NCBI RefSeq assembly: GCF_021606685.1 | Contig: NZ_WKCB01000063.1 | Coordinates: forward strand, 1 to 33,228 | Length of the DNA stretch: 33,228 bases | Reading direction: 5' to 3' | Source of the DNA: Pseudomonas syringae | GTDB lineage: Bacteria; Pseudomonadota; Gammaproteobacteria; Pseudomonadales; Pseudomonadaceae | Shown here: piece after piece, positions 14,901-22,070 of the stretch | How the letters are laid out: the number at the start of each line of letters is the position of its first letter | How positions within the stretch are numbered: position 1 is the first letter of the stretch | Position numbers and translations under genes: made by a program | Notes under the pieces: model-generated | What the model was told of the DNA's origin: nothing | What the model saw: only the letters and a program-made list of their open reading frames with translations | The model's database searches: none

Positions 14901-15816
14901 CGCCGGTGCCTTCGAAAATATCCTGGTAGCGCCGCCGGCCTTCATGCACCTGGCGCTGGCGGCGACGCATGTTCAGCAGCACGATCACCGGGATCAGCGA
15001 AAACGCCAGGCCCAGCAGGCATTTGCCGATAAACGCTGGCAGCAGTTGTTCCAGCACAGCCGTACGGTCGAACAGCCCGCGCAGTTGCCAGTCACTTTTA
15101 CTCAGGGGCGTGACCAGCACGCTTTTGTTCAGTTCGTCCGGGGTGAGGGCGCTGGCCCATTGGGCCGGCATGCCATTGTCACGGCTGACCACGCGGTGGT
15201 TGACGCGGTTCTCGATGGCCCACATCGGGCGCTGGCCCTGGCCATCCTGGCGGGTAAGGTTGGCCAGGTAGCTCGGCGCCAGGCGCAGCACCCAGTAGAC
15301 CCGGGAGCCGCCGCTGGGCTGATGCAGTAACAGATAGATGATCGTGCCGTCGTCGCTGTTGCTCAGGTAATAGGACTGCGAATGGCTGCGCTGCACCAAC
15401 TCCTCGAGCCACGCACTGTCCTGGCTGTCACCGGCACTGTCGCTGATCATCGCGCCGCTGGGCGCGAGCAGGGCGATACTGCGCAACTCCGGCAGGGAGC
15501 GCTGCAGCGTGCGCATCAAGGCTTGTTGCTGTTCGCTGTCGCGTGGCGGTTCGACCATCGGTAGCAGGTTGAGGGCAATTTTTGCGCTCAGGGCCATATT
15601 CAGGCTGATCTGTTCAGCCAGGTCGGCGCTGTAGTCGATGGTGTATTGCTGCTGGTCTTTCTGGTTTTGCTGCAGTTGGTCCAGCAGTTGCCAGAACAAT
15701 AACGCGAGCAGCATGAGGACGAGCGTCGCCAATGCGCCTTTGAGGGTGCCGTGCAGGGGCGCTCCCGGCGCTATATGCGCGGCGCGCAGGGGAGTTGGCG
15801 GCGTGACTTTGGACAA
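11965..15816 (-). CDS. morA: Membrane-anchored PAS-GGDEF-EAL protein MorA (c-di-GMP cyclase/phosphodiesterase)
   Basis: A 1283-residue sensor. Membrane helix 1 is at about residues 26-45 and helix 2 at about 260-282, with a roughly 210-residue periplasmic sensor between them. Several PAS-type modules follow (about 295-440, 455-575, 585-715, 722-835), three closing with IxDIT/DIS motifs. The GGDEF domain keeps an intact GGDEF (927-931), but its inhibitory I-site is degenerate: Ala918 replaces Arg in RxxD (Asp921). The EAL domain keeps EALLRW (1059-1064) and DDFGTGYSSL (1180-1189), so both activities look possible. In P. putida and P. aeruginosa MorA controls flagellar timing and biofilm. The start is TTG, with AGGATCACAGC upstream and no nearby ATG. 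It is divergent from ettA and upstream of glyA. Confidence 0.95.
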   Translation of the reverse strand: MSKVTPPTPLRAAHIAPGAPLHGTLKGALATLVLMLLALLFWQLLDQLQQNQKDQQQYTIDYSADLAEQISLNMALSAKIALNLLPMVEPPRDSEQQQALMRTLQRSLPELRSIALLAPSGAMISDSAGDSQDSAWLEELVQRSHSQSYYLSNSDDGTIIYLLLHQPSGGSRVYWVLRLAPSYLANLTRQDGQGQRPMWAIENRVNHRVVSRDNGMPAQWASALTPDELNKSVLVTPLSKSDWQLRGLFDRTAVLEQLLPAFIGKCLLGLAFSLIPVIVLLNMRRRQRQVHEGRRRYQDIFEGTGVALCVLDLSGLNAFFDRARLQTREQLQAWLHDNPVERQQLLKELRITEVNQVAVSLLNVGSCEQAWERLIDDCPRNATSIGYQVLEAVLTQQSQLELEIQLKDVAGSEQYLWLVMRLPEQQDDFKAVILSISDITSRKLIELSLVERESFWSDVVRTVPDHLYVQDVISQRMIFSNHHLGHTLGYNKAELQQMGEYFWEILLHPEDAEHYHDLRQQQRATGYTTQLQCQLRFRHRNNQWRRFDIREQALARDKSSQVTRIIGVAKDITDQIEASESLRDSEQRYRMLAESISDVICSTDSQLALNYISPSVSAVLGYDVDWVFKNGWQSIIANPQQLAGIYSLVEQVSRALADPEALNRLRDDIQTQLFLFDCLRADGRKVPIELRVVLVWDEHGAFEGILGVGRDISQQRRAEKDLRMAATVFEHSTSAILITDPAGYIVQANEAFSRVSGYAVSDVLDQLPNMLTVDEQQEAHLRYVLKQLHQHSTWEGEVWLKRRSGEHYPAWVGITAVFDDEGDLASYVCFFSDISERKASEQRIHRLAYYDALTHLPNRTLFQDRLHTALQSAERQKSWVVLMFLDLDRFKPINDSLGHAAGDRMLKEMATRLLGCVAEDDTVARMGGDEFTLLLQPRVSREMALNRAIHVAEQILASLVKPFVLEGREFFVTASIGIALSPQDGNELSQLMKNADTAMYHAKERGKNNFQFYQADMNASALERLELESDLRHALDQNEFVLYYQPQFSGDGKRLTGAEALLRWRHPRRGLVPPGDFIPVLEELGLVVDVGDWVISEACRQLKTWHQNKVRVPKVSVNISARQFSDGQLGTRIATILEDTGLPPACLELELTESILMREVNEALHILDSLKNLGLSIAVDDFGTGYSSLNYLKQFPIDVLKIDRTFVDGLPSGEQDAQIARAIIAMAHSLNLAVIAEGVETHEQLDFLREHGCDEVQGYLFGRPMPANRFEAQFSNDALFMFD

Positions 15817-16101
15817 GCTGTGATCCTGCGGTTTGGCTGGACTGGCGCGCGACGTGCACTATAAGCCGGACGCCCGAAGGGCGGCTAGCATGCCTTGACT
15901 TGTGGCAAAGTGCCAGCCCCGCCTGGCTGGACTGACCAAGCGCATTCAGGTAGCTTTGCCGGTTACGCGAGGGCGTTCCAGCCCCAGACATTCAGGCTTT
16001 TTCCGCACGCAGGCATTGATGATCGTCAACGGCCCGCGCGGCGCATGGCCTGGCACGGGCTTCGCCCGCTTAATTCATCGGTCACTGACGCTAGGTTTAC
16101 C
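15817..16101. promoter_or_regulatory. Divergent intergenic region morA / ettA
   Basis: About 285 bp without a credible gene. On the minus strand TATAGT (15863-15858) may be the morA -10 box; no matching -35 was found. A short stem CGCCC-GAA-GGGCG lies at 15871-15883. An ettA-frame extension runs through this region, but it encodes nothing like EttA and is treated as non-coding. Confidence 0.4.
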
Positions 16102-17766
<1,665 letters not shown>

Positions 17767-17780
17767 TTTGGGCGGGTTTG

Positions 17781-17813
17781 AAAAAAGCGGAGCCTTGGGG
17801 CTCCGTTTTTTTT
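17781..17813 (+). terminator. Rho-independent terminator of ettA
   Basis: CGGAGCC (17788-17794) pairs with GGCTCCG (17799-17805) around TTGG, preceded by six A and followed by eight T. It starts 15 bp after the ettA stop. Confidence 0.93.
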
Positions 17814-17845
17814 GCGTGTATGTCAGGGCGACCGGGTTGAGTTCA

Positions 17846-17937
17846 TTCGCGAGCAAGCCCGCTCCCACATTCGACTGCACTCCAAAGCTGGAACCCGATC
17901 AAATGTGGGAGCGGGCTTGCTCGCGAAAGCAGTTTAA
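17846..17937. repeat. REP inverted pair (GTGGGAGCGGGCTTGCTCGCGAA type) between ettA and gdhA
   Basis: Left copy TTCGCGAGCAAGCCCGCTCC and its exact complement on the right face outward around about 40 bp. Here the GTGGGAG ends are inside the pair, the opposite of the REPINs at 6322, 9292 and 10393. The core differs from that family (GAGCGGGC instead of GAGGGGGC), so it is a second REP type. Confidence 0.92.
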
Positions 17938-17941
17938 CGAG

Positions 17942-18011
17942 TGGTGCATGATCTCAATTGAAATCCCTTTCCTGGTGCGAAAAAGCCCGGGTATTTATAT
18001 CCAATGCACCA
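17942..18011. promoter_or_regulatory. Candidate NtrC half-sites upstream of gdhA
   Basis: TGGTGCAT (17942-17949) and its exact complement ATGCACCA (18004-18011) stand 54 bp apart. Both match half of the NtrC consensus TGCACCA-N(3-5)-TGGTGCA. NtrC is reported to repress gdhA directly in P. putida under nitrogen limitation. The sequences are seen; the regulator is inferred. Confidence 0.45.
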
Positions 18012-18042
18012 TTTAAATTCACAAAGGCGACATTTTGCGCTT

Positions 18043-18059
18043 TTCAGGTGCAACCTGAA
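18043..18059. promoter_or_regulatory. 17-bp perfect palindrome upstream of the gdhA promoter
   Basis: TTCAGGT-GCA-ACCTGAA has two 7-bp arms in perfect dyad symmetry around GCA. It lies immediately before the putative -35 box at 18060 and contains GGTGCA, echoing the two half-sites upstream. It looks like the operator of a dimeric regulator; identity unknown. Confidence 0.6.
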
Positions 18060-18089
18060 TTGCTAAGGTCCGGCTCAATCTCATTTAAA
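18060..18089 (+). promoter_or_regulatory. Putative gdhA sigma-70 promoter
   Basis: TTGCTA (18060-18065) and TTTAAA (18084-18089) with an 18-bp spacer. The start site would be near 18097, giving a short leader to the ATG at 18115. A reasonable but unproven match. Confidence 0.4.
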
Positions 18090-18114
18090 AACAATCAATT
18101 TGCCGAGACTGTTC

Positions 18115-19452
18115 ATGATCGAATCCGTCGAATCCTTCCTTGCCCGCCTCAAAAAACGCGACCCCGACCAGCCGGAATTCCACCAGGCCGTCGAAGAAGT
18201 GCTGCGCAGCCTCTGGCCGTTTCTTGAAGCGAACCCCCACTACCTGACCTCGGGCATTCTGGAGCGCATCTGCGAGCCGGAACGCGCGATTACCTTCCGG
18301 GTGTCGTGGGTGGATGATCATGGCAAGGTCCAGGTCAATCGCGGTTTCCGCATCCAGATGAACAGCGCCATTGGCCCCTACAAAGGCGGCCTGCGTTTCC
18401 ACCCGTCGGTGAACCTGGGCGTGCTCAAATTCCTCGCCTTCGAACAGACCTTCAAGAACTCCCTGACCTCGCTGCCCATGGGCGGCGGCAAAGGCGGCTC
18501 GGACTTCGACCCCAAAGGCAAGAGCGACGCCGAGGTCATGCGTTTTTGCCAGGCGTTCATGAGTGAGCTATACCGGCATATCGGCGCAGACGTGGACGTG
18601 CCAGCCGGTGATATCGGCGTGGGCGCCCGCGAAATCGGCTTCCTGTTTGGCCAGTACAAACGCCTGAGCAACCAGTTCACTTCGGTGTTGACCGGCAAGG
18701 GCATGACCTACGGCGGCAGCCTGATCCGCCCCGAAGCCACCGGTTTCGGCTGCGTGTACTTCGCCGAAGAAATGCTCAAGCGCGATGGCCAGCGGGTTGA
18801 AGGCAAGCGCGTAGCCGTCTCCGGCTCCGGCAACGTGGCGCAATACGCGGCGCGTAAGGTCATGGACTTGGGTGGCAAAGTGATTTCACTGTCGGACTCA
18901 GAAGGCACCCTGTACGCCGAAAGCGGTTTGACCGAGGAACAATGGTCGGCCCTGCTGGAGCTGAAAAACGTGCAACGCGGGCGCATCAGCGAACTCGCCT
19001 CCCGTTACGGCCTGGAATTTCGCGCCGGCAAAACCCCCTGGGAATTGGCCTGCGACATCGCCTTGCCGTGCGCCACCCAAAACGAACTCGACGCCCAAGC
19101 GGCGCGTACCCTGCTGCGCAACGGCTGCCTCTGCGTGGCAGAAGGCGCCAACATGCCGACCACGCTGGAGGCTGTGGATATCTTTATCGAGGCGGGCATT
19201 CTGTTTGCGCCGGGCAAGGCTTCCAACGCCGGCGGCGTGGCCGTGAGTGGCCTGGAAATGTCGCAGAACGCCATGCGCCTGCTGTGGACTGCCGGTGAAG
19301 TCGACAGCAAGCTGCACAACATCATGCAATCGATCCACCATGCCTGCGTGCATTACGGCGAAGAAAACGGCCGGGTCAACTACGTGAAGGGCGCGAACAT
19401 CGCGGGCTTCGTAAAAGTTGCCGACGCGATGCTGGCCCAAGGCATCGTCTAG
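18115..19452 (+). CDS. gdhA: NADP-specific glutamate dehydrogenase GdhA
   Basis: Catalyses reductive amination of 2-oxoglutarate with ammonium and NADPH to glutamate. The ATG at 18115 gives 445 residues, the family length, starting MIESVESFLARLKKRDPDQP; a TTG 15 nt upstream is possible but less likely. The substrate and catalytic region PMGGGKGGSDFDPKGKS is intact, with catalytic Lys126. A Rossmann glycine motif GSGNVAQYAARK (about residue 237) follows. The ribosome site is weak (CGAGA). A palindrome and NtrC-like half-sites lie upstream, fitting nitrogen control. The stop codon overlaps that of the convergent Gre-like gene. Confidence 0.97.
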   Translation: MIESVESFLARLKKRDPDQPEFHQAVEEVLRSLWPFLEANPHYLTSGILERICEPERAITFRVSWVDDHGKVQVNRGFRIQMNSAIGPYKGGLRFHPSVNLGVLKFLAFEQTFKNSLTSLPMGGGKGGSDFDPKGKSDAEVMRFCQAFMSELYRHIGADVDVPAGDIGVGAREIGFLFGQYKRLSNQFTSVLTGKGMTYGGSLIRPEATGFGCVYFAEEMLKRDGQRVEGKRVAVSGSGNVAQYAARKVMDLGGKVISLSDSEGTLYAESGLTEEQWSALLELKNVQRGRISELASRYGLEFRAGKTPWELACDIALPCATQNELDAQAARTLLRNGCLCVAEGANMPTTLEAVDIFIEAGILFAPGKASNAGGVAVSGLEMSQNAMRLLWTAGEVDSKLHNIMQSIHHACVHYGEENGRVNYVKGANIAGFVKVADAMLAQGIV

Positions 19453-19946
19453 GTCTCTGCGTCGATGCGCAGCACCTCGATCAACTGATCGCCGACGGGG
19501 CGCTTCCACAGCACCTCGTCGCCGACTTGCGCCCCCAGTAACGCGCGACCCAGGGGCGAACCCCAGTTGATCAGGCCTGCGCCGGCATCGGCCTGATCTT
19601 CGCCGACCAGTTGAATGCGTTGTTGCTCGTCTTGTTCGTTGGCGAAGGTGACCCAGCTGCCGATCTGCACCTTGTCGGTAGAGGTGGCCGGCGCCACCAC
19701 GTGGGCGCTCTGCACCCGTTGGTTGAAGTAGCGCAAATCGCGCTCAAGATCCGCCTGACGCTGTTTGTCGGCCTGTTCGCCCCTGGCGGATTCAGCGCTG
19801 TACTCACTCTGCAGTTGCGCAACCTTGGCCTGCAACTGCGCCAACCCTTGCGCGGTCAAGTGATTGGGCTGCTGGCTGACCTGGCGCTCTACCGGCTGAT
19901 CAGCCTGGGCGGCGGCGTTGTCTTCGTTTACAAAAGCTCGGCTCAT
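19449..19946 (-). CDS. GreA/GreB-like RNA polymerase secondary-channel factor
   Basis: A 165-residue protein with the Gre/Rnk two-part plan. The N-terminal coiled coil is at about 28-86 and the C-terminal FKBP-like domain contains INWGSPLGRALLGAQVGDEV (126-145), matching the SPxxRALxGxxxGD signature of Gre factors. The leading MSRAFVNED resembles GreB-like proteins of pseudomonads. The coiled coil is about 15 residues shorter than in GreB and lacks the GDxxENxxY tip with the two acidic residues that drive transcript cleavage. It therefore probably binds polymerase without classic cleavage activity. The ATG has a good AGGGAG site. The last codon overlaps the convergent gdhA stop in a shared CTAG. 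Confidence 0.8.
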   Translation of the reverse strand: MSRAFVNEDNAAAQADQPVERQVSQQPNHLTAQGLAQLQAKVAQLQSEYSAESARGEQADKQRQADLERDLRYFNQRVQSAHVVAPATSTDKVQIGSWVTFANEQDEQQRIQLVGEDQADAGAGLINWGSPLGRALLGAQVGDEVLWKRPVGDQLIEVLRIDAET

Positions 19947-20016
19947 GACATGCTCCCTCTATGGAGTTTGGGCCATGGTCACCGCGCATTAGTTTCGATG
20001 GATGTCTGAAAGCGAC

Positions 20017-20373
20017 CTATTGCGAGCGATAGGCCCTGGCCGCATCGCGATCTTTCTCTTGCTGCCAGGCGCGCTCACGGTCATCCCAATGGTTGTCCTT
20101 GTAATCGCGCAACTCTTCGTTCTCTCGCATGGCCTTGCACTGGCGAAAGCCATCCTCCCAGCCCTCGGCGTATTGCCGGTCTTTGAGGTAGCGCGGCACA
20201 TCCTTGCGAAACGCCCCAGTGATCACGCCAGCGGCCTGTCGACCGCTGCTGCAACCATCATCAAAGCCATCGGCAAAAGCCGGTGGATAACCTTTGGCAA
20301 GCAAATCCTGATGAGTTGATTGGCAACCCGCCAGCCACACCACCGCACACAGCATTACCGCATACCGCCACAT
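20017..20373 (-). CDS. Small putative lipoprotein, unknown function
   Basis: A 118-residue protein with a lipoprotein signal: MWRYAVMLCAVVWLAGC, lipobox LAGC with Cys17 as the lipidated residue. The mature part is very hydrophilic and charged, with repeated aromatic-glycine-acidic motifs (YPPAFADGFDDGCSSG and QYAEGWEDGFRQC), which suggests a duplicated small module each carrying one Cys. The C-terminus is rich in D, E, R and W. Residue 18 is Gln, so sorting to the outer membrane is likely. The ATG follows AGGGAGTACGCC. I recognise the type as a conserved Pseudomonas hypothetical but know no function. Confidence 0.8.
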   Translation of the reverse strand: MWRYAVMLCAVVWLAGCQSTHQDLLAKGYPPAFADGFDDGCSSGRQAAGVITGAFRKDVPRYLKDRQYAEGWEDGFRQCKAMRENEELRDYKDNHWDDRERAWQQEKDRDAARAYRSQ

Positions 20374-20495
20374 GGCGTACTCCCTGGCCGTTTCACGGCT
20401 TATGGGGGAAGTCTAGTCAGGGAATTGTCGGGGCGGTGTGAAAGGTCGGTGAGAAAGATGTTGGGTTAACGCGCCATTCAACGCGACCTGCTTCC

Positions 20496-20627
20496 GTGGC
20501 GAGCGGGCTTGCCCGCGTTGGACTGTAAAGCAGCCCCCATAAAGAGGCGCGCGGGGAACCTGGCACACCGGAGTCGCCCATGATTGGGGCTGCTGCGCAG
20601 CCCAACGCGGGCAAGCCCGCTCGCCAC
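20496..20627. repeat. REP inverted pair (GTGGCGAGCGGGCTTGCCCGCG type) downstream of the nuclease gene
   Basis: GTGGCGAGCGGGCTTGCC at the left and its complement ending at 20627 on the right. The arms continue with CGCGTTGG/CCAACGCG and the related CAGCCCC/GGGGCTG. The loop is about 60 bp. The same type occurs at 27333. It lies between the small lipoprotein gene and the end of the orphan nuclease gene. Confidence 0.93.
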
Positions 20628-20661
20628 AGGGTTGCGATCATGGTGGGTCTCAAACCGGGCT

Positions 20662-21747
20662 TCAGTCGTAGTAGCCCACTGTTTTTTTCAGTTGATCGGC
20701 GTACTCGTAAATCTCATCAATGGATGAAATCGCGTGCCGGGTCTCATTTTTTTCTTCGTCGAAGATCCCCAGATACTTCTGGCTGCGATTGAAGTGGAGG
20801 CGGCAGATGGGCTTACGGTTGTTATCGTCTAGCAGAATTCCGAAATAGCTTTGGGTATCTCGTTGAACGATCCGTTTTGCATCGACCACTGACCGAACAA
20901 CAGCACGAACGATGTGATACCCCTCAAGTTCTTCCAGTGTGGTCAGAATTTTTTCCTCTGACTCGTCCCTCTCCTGCGCCTCCGTGTTCGCGCTATTGGC
21001 GACGGGAATCGATGCCATTGTCGGTTGAATCGCACCGCTCATTGCGGACTTCAGCCGATCGTTGATCTGGTCGTTAAGAAATTGCGCTAATGCTTTTCGG
21101 GTCAGCTCGAAAAATTGCTCACGTACTTTTTGTGTGATGACGCCCTCATAAACGCGGGAGGCGAAGAATTTTACGAAGTCGTCTTCAGGTTTGCTGACCT
21201 GACTGCCTATGAGCTTTTTAAGCTGACTGACGTACTTCAGCTCTCCCGCTGCATTGATAATGGAATCAACGTCGAAGGCCGACTTGGTGAGTTTGATCAG
21301 CTCCGGTACGGCGTACTCATCAATGTCCAGTAGGTCGAGCTCTAGAAATGGCTTTTCGTCCATTTTATTGGGGGCGTCCAGGTCGGTAAAAAACCGGTAG
21401 ACCTGGCCGTTGGTAAGAATTGAAATTCTTGCGCTGGTAACGTGAAAGTACCGGAAAAGCTGCGAGGCGTGATTGATGCTTAATGACTCACCGATCTTTT
21501 TGCATTCGATGAGTATTTGAACCTCACCCTCTTTCATGATTGCATAATCGATTTTCTCACCTTTCTTCGTCCCGACATCACAGACAAATTCCGGCGTCAC
21601 TTCTTGTGGATCAAATACGTCATAGCCCAACACGGTGTTGATGAAAGGCATTACGAAAGCATTTTTTGTCGCTTCTTCTGTTTGAATGGCAGGGCCTTGT
21701 AGCCGAACTTTTGCTGCCAGACTGGTTAGCTTTTCAAAGAAATCCAT
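20662..21747 (-). CDS. Orphan type I restriction HsdR-N-like PD-(D/E)xK nuclease
   Basis: A 361-residue protein resembling the N-terminal nuclease region of type I restriction R subunits (HSDR_N family). The nuclease core is recognisable: E24/E25 in QTEEATKNAFV, then D67 in KIDYAI, E81-x-K83 in ILIECKK, and Q96-x3-Y100 in ASQLFRYF, the QxxxY motif specific to type I enzymes. There is no helicase domain and no hsdM or hsdS nearby. The C-terminal part (about 276-361) is a separate basic/acidic domain containing YFGILLDDNNRKPICRLHF. Base composition is visibly more AT-rich than its neighbours, and REP elements bracket it, so transfer is likely. It may be a stand-alone defence or phage-derived nuclease. 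The ATG is preceded by AAGAGGCTCATT. The nuclease fold is fairly sure; its target is unknown. Confidence 0.82.
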   Translation of the reverse strand: MDFFEKLTSLAAKVRLQGPAIQTEEATKNAFVMPFINTVLGYDVFDPQEVTPEFVCDVGTKKGEKIDYAIMKEGEVQILIECKKIGESLSINHASQLFRYFHVTSARISILTNGQVYRFFTDLDAPNKMDEKPFLELDLLDIDEYAVPELIKLTKSAFDVDSIINAAGELKYVSQLKKLIGSQVSKPEDDFVKFFASRVYEGVITQKVREQFFELTRKALAQFLNDQINDRLKSAMSGAIQPTMASIPVANSANTEAQERDESEEKILTTLEELEGYHIVRAVVRSVVDAKRIVQRDTQSYFGILLDDNNRKPICRLHFNRSQKYLGIFDEEKNETRHAISSIDEIYEYADQLKKTVGYYD

Positions 21748-21753
21748 AATGAG

Positions 21754-21848
21754 CCTCTTACCTATTCAGATCCGTGTATAGATGGGATGGCAATTTGATT
21801 GCCATCCGATACTAGTTCAAAACCCTATAAAGAGAAGGTGGTAAGAGG
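21754..21848 (-). promoter_or_regulatory. Structured 5' leader / operator of the orphan nuclease gene
   Basis: Two nested inverted repeats precede the ATG. Outer: CCTCTTACC (21754-21762) and GGTAAGAGG (21840-21848) on +, so in the mRNA a 9-nt sequence complementary to the Shine-Dalgarno GGTAAGAGG lies 77 nt upstream of it. Inner: GGATGGCAA (21785-21793) with TTGCCATCC (21799-21807), a perfect 9-bp hairpin with a 5-nt loop. Together they could fold to hide the ribosome site, or the inner repeat could be a protein operator. Confidence 0.6.
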
Positions 21849-21896
21849 CGTTTTGGCTCGACTGAAAAAAGCTAAAAAACTGTCCTAAATTTCCTG

Positions 21897-21912
21897 CCTA
21901 TTTTTCAATAGG
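21897..21912. promoter_or_regulatory. Short perfect inverted repeat upstream of the nuclease gene
   Basis: CCTATT-TTTC-AATAGG forms a 6-bp stem with a 4-nt loop, followed by a further AAATAGG copy at 21917. It lies between the REPIN and the nuclease leader and may be a terminator remnant or operator; function unknown. Confidence 0.4.
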
Positions 21913-21956
21913 TTAGAAATAGGCTACGAGTTTGTGCTGAATACACGCGAGACAAA

Positions 21957-22045
21957 TGTGGGAGGGGGCTTGCTCCCGAAAGCTCTGTGTCAGTCGCTGG
22001 ATACTCAACGGCTACACCGCCATCGGGAGCAAGCCCCCTCCCACA
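21957..22045. repeat. REPIN between the nuclease gene and the DUF4105 gene
   Basis: TGTGGGAGGGGGCTTGCTCC at the left end and its exact complement at the right, with a diverged middle. It is the same type as those at 6322, 9292 and 10393. With the pair at 20496 it brackets the nuclease gene. Confidence 0.95.
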
Positions 22046-22070
22046 TTGGATACTCACCAGGCCTTGCAGA

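Noticed and set aside
15895..16101. 69-residue N-terminal extension of EttA
   Set aside because: EttA proteins start MAQYVFTMHR; the extension has no homology to the family and gives an abnormal length.
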